DNA from: Pestalotiopsis fici W106-1
Lineage: Eukaryota; Ascomycota; Sordariomycetes; Amphisphaeriales; Sporocadaceae
DNA length: 64,000 nt
Assembly (NCBI RefSeq): GCF_000516985.1
Contig: NW_006917096.1
Coordinates: 473,080-537,079, forward strand
Direction of reading: 5' to 3'
The notes beneath the pieces were generated by a model that worked only from the letters and a program-made list of their open reading frames with translations, did not search any database and was not told the origin of the DNA. A program made the position numbers and the translations under genes. This document shows, in pieces, positions 56,849-64,000 of this stretch; within the stretch, counting starts at the first letter, position 1; the number at the start of each line of letters is the position of its first letter.

Positions 56849-59800
56849 GATGTGGGGTGGAAACTTTGAAAGTTGAGCGTGGGAAGAGAGCGTTGGTGGT
56901 GGAATATCACAACTTCAGTAGAAGATGTTGACTTGAGGATTGATAGCTCCGATTGAGCCCGAAGAGTGGAATGACAAAGTAGCTGAAGGACTTGAATAAA
57001 GACCTGCAGCTCACTTTCAATGGTATGATTGCCAGCAAGGAGTAGCTGTACTGATTGTGTACGACTATCGACTCACGATGGCCTACAAGCGTCCCGAAAT
57101 TTTTTGTTCGAGGCGTCGAAGAGGACGTTGACGGCCAGTAACTTTTTTGAACTGATAAGCACTAGCGCAGTTTGCGATAAGGAATGGATTTATTTCAAAT
57201 GAGTGACTCTGCAGTCTGCTTGAATTTTTCCGGCGTCACCCCACCAACCCACCTGGACCTTGAGGGAACGGGACTCAGCGTGTCCGGCTGCTGGCGGGCC
57301 AAACTTGCCAGCTGGGGGGACTTTTTGGGCTGCAGAGTAAAAAAGGCGCTCAGCGACACAGACCCTTCCAGTCTCGGCGTGCATCCCGGCTCCATCCAAA
57401 AAATAATTCCACTTTGACCACTTCCCGTTCAGTGCTGTCAAAACTGGGGCCCGCTCCTCACTCAACATTCATTGACATTCGTTGCAGTCACCATTAATAT
57501 TTTCGCACGCATTTATCGACGAGAAGCAAAAAGTACCATCGGCGTCAGTAACATTCAACAAAATTTACCAACATGGGAGACGCGCATTTCTTTCATGGCT
57601 CTATTGTCAGTTATCGTCGAACAGGTCGCAAGACAATGGATATGATCTTTCAACCCAGCAGCCAGTCCCCGAATGAAATGCTAATATCACGCACATTCAG
57701 ATTTAACAAAGTCACAGTATGGATCAGGTGGGCTTGTCACTTGCTGCGATTTGCCGGCCATCCACTGGCTGGTGAGTCATCAATACGCGCAAGGAAATCA
57801 ATGAAGGCTCAATAAAAAGAGCGCACCGAAGGAAAGCAATGATAATTGCAATACCTGTTGCCGCAGCAGTTGGAGGCTTTAGGCGTGCATTCAATGCTCG
57901 TCGCTCGATTCTCGTCCATCGTGACGCCGCGCATGGCAACCAACCTTTCTACGGGTAGCAGCCTATCTTGGACACTACCAATGGCGCAAGGCCGCCCAAC
58001 AACATCAAACCCCCGACGATGTTTCTTTACCTTGTCAGTCATGGATATCACCCACAGCAGGCTTCCAGGCGGGGAGTACAATTCCTCCGGCTGTCCCTAC
58101 CCATGCCGCCATTGGAGGTGAAAGTGCCACTCTCTATAAGTGAGGTATTACTTTCGCATGACCTCTACTGTTTCGCAGGGTCGATATCAATTTTGGATAT
58201 GGCTGTCAGAGTTGTCATTATATTTTAGCATATTGCTTAAATGTATTATGGCTTCCACTATTATGGTCGAGTCGCAACCAACAAGAGGCGTGTACCATGT
58301 ACCCACGAAGCCTAGCAGGCTCTGGCTAGTTACACATGAGATCCTTGTCTGGCCCTCCCACCCTTGTCTTGTTGGAGCTCCACTTTATGAGCCTTGATAC
58401 TTCTCATTGGCTTTCATCAGAGTTGCCTCCATTGCATCTGTGGCGTTGGTCCGCTTGTACCAGAGCAAAAGACTCCAAAGGACGAGAGAGAAAAAAGGCG
58501 ACGGGGGACTCGAACGAGTATGGTGGACGATGATTCGTTGAGGCTCTTGCCCATCGCGCTCTGGCGCGTGTTTAGGAATAAGAAGTCGCGACCTTCCACC
58601 GAACCGGTTTTCAATTCGAGACCTTGCCTCTCCTTCCTGATAATTTTTTTTCCCTCTATCTCCCACCTCCCCTTCTTTCCCACCCAAAATAACCCGGACC
58701 CGAACCAGCGACAGCGTCACTTTGTCTCTCCCTCAGTGGCCCCCGCTCTCCTCCAATCCGAACATAATCTGCCGCCAACCAATCCCGCCCCCCATTCTGT
58801 CTGCATAACTGGTAGGCGTTTGTTCACCAACGGCCCGTTTGTGCATCTTCAAACTGCAACTGTAAATAATTTTTGTTGTTTCCTCTGCACAGCGATTTAC
58901 TCCAATCACAGGAGGTACCTTGCTTTGTACCTTCCCATTTTCGAACCTAGAGAGAAAGCTCCAGGGATCTACTGCTTGAGTCCACTGGTCGCAAGTGTCC
59001 TTTTCGAGCCACTAGGGATTTCACGCTTGATTATTTGAGGTCTCTCTCCGAAATAGGCATTTTGCCCACCCATTCACGCGCCAAACCACAAATCTCAACT
59101 CCATTCGGGCCATCTGCAATCCAGACGCGACACCATCACCACCCTCGTCGTCGCCTCATCAATCTTGCACGCAACCACCACCACAACGCGCATCTTTCGT
59201 TTGGTCTGATTTGTTTCAACGAACCAAGCAAAACAAGAGAAGTCTTTAAAACAATTTCTCTTCTCTCCAAGCGATTGCAACGTCACCCAGCGCCCTGTGC
59301 TTTCGGAGGACTATTCGCGTCGTTCCTCAAGCTTCAACTGAGTTCGTCGCATTCTGATCGCAAGCTCTGCACCTCAACTTATATGAGTTTTTGCGCTGCC
59401 AAGGTTATCAGCTCAATACCTCAATAGGTAAATATCTTTTTCTTTTTCCTCAGTCGTTTGTTTCTTGTCGTCGCGTCTGGGCGCAATCGCGTCGCATTTC
59501 CTGTTTGCTTCTCCACCCCACTTCCGCCTCCTCATGCGTAGTCTACGCTGCGCAAGTTGCATCGCTACGATTCCTTGATCCTTCCTGCCGGGACGAGTTG
59601 GGCCAGACTGAGAGAGGCTCGACAACCATCACCAGCTCGTGGCAATGGGTTAGACCGTCGCGTAAAGCCCTACGCTTCCAACATTTGAGCCGGCCGTCGC
59701 GCGACCCAGGCCAGCACCGGCCATCCCAGCCGGTTTTCATAGGCCCCACGCCGCTCGTCTGCCGGGTGCAATCTGGAAACCGGCCGTTCTTATTCGCCAG

Positions 59801-60455
59801 CGCGCCCAATAGTGCCACTTCCTTGCTGTCGATCGTGCACGCTCCCAGCTTTCTTTCCAGTCGCGATCCTAGCTCCTAATTTCACGTCGACGAGCTTGGT
59901 GCAGACTTTTAAGCTACGCGGCAATCAGCCGGGGCCAAATAAATAGGACAACTTGTCTCGCGCTGTCTGCACTGACACACGTCTTGCGATGCGACCCAAG
60001 AATACTGCCAGCCTCCCTCTCTCATTGGCCAGCCACCTATCCACCCAACCTTGCCGAGACATTTGTCGCATTTCGCAAGGCTGGAGAAGTCATCGCGCAC
60101 ATTTTTGCGATTGAAGCTGCGACTGCTCCTGGTCTCCTCGAATTCTGGCCGTCTAAACTGTATTGTTATTAAGCGCATCAGCCCTTTTGATTTCAGTTTT
60201 ACACCATAATCCCAGCGGTCTTTTGCAGGTTCGTCTTGCGCCGAGCAAACGCGTGTTAGGCTCTGGAGAGACGATCTGCAAGTGCTATCGACGAGTCCCT
60301 AGTTACGCTGCAGTCCTACGATCTCTCACTTGCTCGATTGTTTGCATGTGTCCGCGTTAATGTACTCTTTGCTAACAATGAAGTTGGCAGTTAATCGTCT
60401 ATGTCGAGCCATTCTTTGCGATATTCTTCAAAATAACTTCTTGAACTTCTTCTGA
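56849..60455. other. 3.6-kb gene-free region, pyrimidine-rich toward BDF1
   Basis: The largest gap in the window. 56849-57200 is the promoter side of the Utp12-domain gene. Between ~57573 and 57960 there are small frames with splice-like sites (a frame MIIAIPVAAAVGG... at 57838 and a GTGAGT at ~57772), but no consistent spliced product could be built. From ~58600 to 60450 the plus strand is rich in C/T tracts with several short upstream ATGs, as in long leaders of regulatory genes. A leader intron is possible but cannot be shown. Confidence 0.4.
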
Positions 60456-63367
60456 ATGGCAGTCATGGCGACGGAACAACCCCAACCCGTCTCTGTGGAC
60501 CAGAAGATCAACAATGATGTTGCGCCTGAGAAGGACAAAATGGCCGTCGATGAACCTGTTGCAGAAGTAGCAGACGAGTGAGTAGCCTAACTATATAGAA
60601 CATTCTATTTGTCCTTCGTTCTGACTATGAACCCGACAGCACTGCCAAGCTAGAGGAAACCCCCACTACAAATGGACAACCTTCGGATATAGCAACTGCA
60701 GCAAATCAAGAAGCATTCGCAGCAAACAACGGACTGTCGACAAAGTCGCCCGCAGAGTCCCCGCAAGCGCCTGCGACTGAAGACAGCGAGATGAAGGATG
60801 CGACTCAGCCAAAAGAGTCTCTATCTACAGACAGTGAGATGAAGGATGTGAATGGATCCAAGGAATCAGCATCCACAGAAAAACCTGCTGCTGAGGATGT
60901 AAACGGATCCAAGGATTCGGCAACCACAGAAAAGCCTGTCGCTGAGGATGTGAATGGATCACAGGAAGAGGCATCCCCCGAGAAACCTGCTGCCAAGGAA
61001 GCGCAAGAAGAGTCCTCGGTACAAGCGCCAGCCAGTCCCCCGAAGTCTGCCACGCCGAAACCCTCCACTTCCGATGACGCCATGGACCTTGATGAGTCAG
61101 TTGAGCAACACGAGGAAAAGGCCAGCAATGAAGAAGCAGACAAAACACAGGCCACCTCTACTGCAAGCGACAAGGGCGAGCCGACGTCACCGCAAGAGAT
61201 AAGCCAAACAGCTGATGTCGCCAAGCTCGACATCAAGTCTCCTCGACAAGATACCCAAGATGTGCCTATGGCAGACCAGCCCACGCCCACTGGCAAGGTG
61301 TCCAGAGAACGCTCAGTTGATGAAGACGGAGAGGATGAACCGTTGGCGAAGAGAACGAAGCTGGATTCTAGCAGCGCCAAACCCTCACCTTCAGCAGCTG
61401 ACAAGGCTTCCGCTGAGGCAGGTCCCGAGGCAAATACCGGCAAAGATGATATCCAGGACGATCAACCTATTAAGGAACACCACAGCAAGGAGATGCGCAA
61501 AGAGTTGGCAAGGGTGAAGAAGACCAAGAATGGCATGAATTTCCGCCAACCGGTCGAGAAGCTCTGGCCAGGTATCTGGGAGAGCTACAAGGCCATGATT
61601 GATGACCCGGTCGATCTTGCCTTATTCGAACACAAGTTTCGGGACAACAAGTATTCGACTTTCGGCGAGTTCAAAGCAGACCTTCGACTATTGAACGCGA
61701 ACGCACTCAAGTTCAACGGAGCTAACAACCCCGTCAGCATAGCTGCTTCGCGTGTGTCGACTGATCTTCTTGCCAAATGGAGCGAGATCTCAAAGATGCC
61801 AGAACCTGCCAAGGCCGAGAAGGGCAAGCCTCAACCAACTCGACACGTAGAATCTCGCGCAGCCACGCAGCCCCGCCGCCAGTCACAATCGCAGGCCGCA
61901 GGCACGGCTACCAGCCCCAAGCCTAAAAAGATCGATACCACCGGTGCACCATCTGCCTCCGCTACCACACCCGTGTCCACCGCTGCCCCTGCCTTTGCTC
62001 TCCCCCCCAATGGAGTCCCTCAAATTCGCCGTGACTCGACACGTGATGACGCGGACCGCCCCAAACGTCCTATCCACCCTCCCAAGAACCGAGATCCGGA
62101 TTATGGCGCCCAGAATGCTCGTAAAAAGAAGCTCGAACCCGAGATGCGCTTCTATGCAGGTGTTCTGGAGGATCTGAAGAAGGGCAAGTACTGGGCACAA
62201 AACCAATGGTTCCTCGCGCCGGTGGACCCAGTCGCTCTGAACATCCCGAACTATTTCCAGGTTGTCAAGAAGCCGATGGATCTCAAGACAATGACCGAGA
62301 AACTCGAGGATGGTAAATATCGCAGCGGAAAGGATGTTGAGAAGGACATGAGACAGATAGTGGCCAACTCGGAGCTCTTCAACGGACCTTCTCATGTGAC
62401 TCAGTGCGCTCAGGACCTCGAGAACTTGTTCAAGGAGAAGGTTGCTGAGAAGGCCAACTGGATGGCAAAGAATTATCCTCCGTCGGCGCCGTCGGTATCA
62501 GCTTCTGCACCCAGTCCCGAAGCTAGTGATGCCGAGTCTGAGGATGAAAGTGAGGCCGAGGCCGATGAGAACTCAGAGTCGGTTCGCAATGTTCAATCGA
62601 GACTATCGGAGGAACAAGTAAAGCTCAACGACATGCTTGCGGCAAAGAAGCCCGACATGACGATGATTGAGGTCCAGCAAAATGTTGTTTCACTTTTGCA
62701 ACGTAAGCTCGTTGAAGAAAAGTCCAAAGTTGGCGGCACCAAGAAGGCAAAGCCTCCCAAGAAAGCCGCGTCCAAGAGTAAGAGTAAGTCGGGTGCTTCT
62801 CAGACAACAGCAGGCTCTAGCAACAAGAAGGCCGCGGGAGGCGGTAGCTCCTCGAGCAAGAACCGTCCCGCACCCAAGAAGCCTCAAAGCAAGAAGCGAA
62901 CCATTGGCACACTCGAGAAGCAGGTCATTACAGAAGGTATCAGTGAGCTTGATGGCCCTACTCTTGACAAGGCCGTGGAGATTATCAAGAGGGATACAAA
63001 CCAAAAAGAGGATGACGATGGGCAGCTCGAGCTGGACATTGAGGTGCTGTCACAGGATGCCCTTGGCAGACTCTTTGAATTGATCAACAAGGCGTATCCC
63101 AACATCTACGCTCAGCTATCCAAGAAGCCAGAGTTCAGCAAGGACGAGAAGCGTGCACGCTCGCCAGCTCAGCCGAGCAATCCATCCAAGCCCAAGAAGA
63201 ACAAGCCAATGAACAAGGACGAGCAGGAACGCAAGATTGAGCAGCTACGAGAGCTAAAGGCTCAGTTCCAACGGCAAGGAAGTGGCAGCCAGGAGCCAGC
63301 CCCCGAGGATGAGGAGAAGTACAAAGCTGGTAATTCGAGTGAGGAAAGCGACTCGGAAGAGGAGTAA
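60456..63367 (+). CDS. BDF1: BET-family double-bromodomain protein (Bdf1-like)
   Basis: Chromatin reader that binds acetylated histone H4 and supports TFIID-dependent transcription (Bdf1 family). Exons 60456-60577 and 60640-63367 give 949 residues; the first in-frame ATG is 60456, directly after an in-frame TGA, with a second ATG at 60465. Residues ~1-320 are acidic and low-complexity with 17-residue repeats. Bromodomain 1 (~323-430) has FRQPVEKLWPGIWESYKAMI and ALKFNGANNPVS. Bromodomain 2 (~541-650) is canonical: FLAPVDPVALNIPNYFQVVK, KPMDLKTMTEKL and ELFNGPSHVT, with the acetyl-lysine Asn. The NET domain (~794-870) contains IGTLEKQVITEGISELDG and LDIEVLSQDALGRLFELI. A Lys/Ser-rich stretch precedes it and an acidic SEESDSEEE tail closes the protein. 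Bromodomain 1 is clearly more divergent than bromodomain 2. Confidence 0.95.
60845..60997 (+). repeat. Three 51-bp coding repeats in BDF1
   Basis: Units 60845-60895, 60896-60946 and 60947-60997 encode DVNGSKESASTEKPAAE-like 17-residue repeats. Units 1 and 2 are closest; unit 3 differs (SQEEASPEKPAAK). They lie in the acidic, probably disordered N-terminal part. Confidence 0.9.
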
Positions 63368-64000
63368 GAGGGAAACAATCGCTTGCCGACTTGTATCTTG
63401 TCCTCTTTTTTTTTTCTGGTACGCGTTCTGCACTCTACAGTTGTGTACGTATTGCCTTCAATAATGAATGACATTTGGCTGGAGATGAACTCGATGAATA
63501 TGGAATGCGCTCACGAAGAAGGGTTGAGATGAGAGATGGAAGAAGAGAAGGGATACCAGCCCAACATCTGGTCTGTGTGTAAAAACAATGTTAGTACAAA
63601 ATCGCTATATTGCAGAGGAGCTGGAACCTAGGCAACGACTTCATTGTCGACGTTCCATGTTGCTTAGGTGGGATGGGTATCTTGAGCACAAGCCGCAGCT
63701 TCTTTCCTCTAGGTAACTAGCTAGCTGTAAGAAGGGGAAGAGGAACCTGTGTAATACAGTGCCGAGAAAAGCAGTATGAATTAAATACAATCAGACTGTA
63801 TGGTTTGAGCACATGACATGTTCACGTAACTTCATATTTGTGTGTGTGTGTGTGTGTACACTTACATAGGTAGTCATTCTTCAACAGTTACTTCAAGGCT
63901 CGACTTATATCGAGAGCACTTGTAGCTCAGGCTTGGCAACAGTGAAATTTAATATCTCTTGTAATTATTGCGTAGACTCTCGGTCTCGGGTATATTACGG
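63368..64000. other. 3' flank of BDF1 and window end
   Basis: About 630 bases of 3'-flanking sequence. A T-rich tract follows the stop at about 63407-63416, and a TG microsatellite lies at 63839-63857. No gene is seen. Confidence 0.5.
63839..63857. repeat. TG dinucleotide microsatellite
   Basis: About nine uninterrupted TG units, ending at TACACTT. Confidence 0.9.

Noticed and set aside
57573..57960. Possible small spliced gene (frames starting 57573, 57719 and 57838)
   Set aside because: Splice-like GTGAGT and CAG sites exist, but no combination gave a convincing continuous product or familiar protein.
58490..58520. tRNA-like T-loop (GTTCGAGTCC on the minus strand)
   Set aside because: The flanking bases do not form the 5-bp T stem and no acceptor or anticodon arms were found.
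58394..59038. 214-residue frame in the long gap before BDF1
   Set aside because: Low-complexity Pro/Phe/Ser content arising from C/T tracts; no domain or splice support.

Overview
The window is nuclear DNA of a filamentous ascomycete (Pezizomycotina, most likely a Sordariomycete; this placement is inference). Genes are interrupted by short introns of about 50-75 nt with GT-AG ends and CTAAC/CTGAC-type branch sites. The gene content is typical of moulds: a cytochrome-containing cellobiose dehydrogenase, a GH78-type rhamnosidase, a PDR/CDR ABC transporter, a Zn2Cys6 regulator, a Clr5-ankyrin protein, a Ser/Thr-rich GPI-type wall protein and a BET protein. No tRNA, rRNA or CRISPR was recognised. 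Nineteen protein genes are well supported, and one small gene is predicted from splice signals.

Layout. 0.6-4.6 kb: housekeeping genes, an ARMH3-like Golgi protein (minus) divergent from the mitochondrial Fe-S assembly factor ISA1 (plus). 6.4-8.2 kb: a repeat-built cell-wall protein. 8.9-12.9 kb: a type II NADH dehydrogenase and an amino-acid permease, both minus. 13.9-19.4 kb: a predicted 94-residue membrane protein divergent from a 1283-residue Clr5-ankyrin protein whose ankyrin units have recently duplicated. 19.7-24.5 kb: a DUF1308 protein, a PIF/Harbinger-type MITE and an unrecognised 478-residue protein. 25.9-28.4 kb: cellobiose dehydrogenase. 28.6-33.3 kb: a PLP aminotransferase divergent from an allantoate-permease-type MFS transporter, with palindromes built on one half-site between them. 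34.3-39.3 kb: a type-B carboxylesterase and a GH78-like enzyme with a probable GC-AG intron. 39.4-40.6 kb: a fungal multi-pass membrane protein. 41.8-49.8 kb: a Zn2Cys6 regulator divergent from a full-size PDR transporter. 50.0-56.8 kb: a hypothetical protein, Mgs1/WRNIP1 and a Utp12-domain nucleolar protein. 56.8-60.5 kb: a long pyrimidine-rich gene-free stretch. 60.5-63.4 kb: a Bdf1-type BET protein.

How genes may work together. The clearest candidate module is the regulator and drug-efflux pair at 41.8-49.8 kb. Their shared 1.1-kb promoter holds two copies of a 15-bp palindrome (CCG-N9-CGG) and one TTCCGCGGAA site, the expected architecture for Zn2Cys6 control of an efflux pump. The aminotransferase and MFS pair looks like a second divergent metabolic unit with its own palindromic site. 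CDH, esterase and GH78 enzyme suggest plant-polymer use, but they are separated by unrelated genes and do not form an obvious cluster. I saw no biosynthetic core gene (PKS, NRPS, terpene synthase). The most distinctive signals are the regulator/pump palindromes, the aminotransferase/transporter palindromes, the MITE, the GC-AG intron and the small spliced gene.
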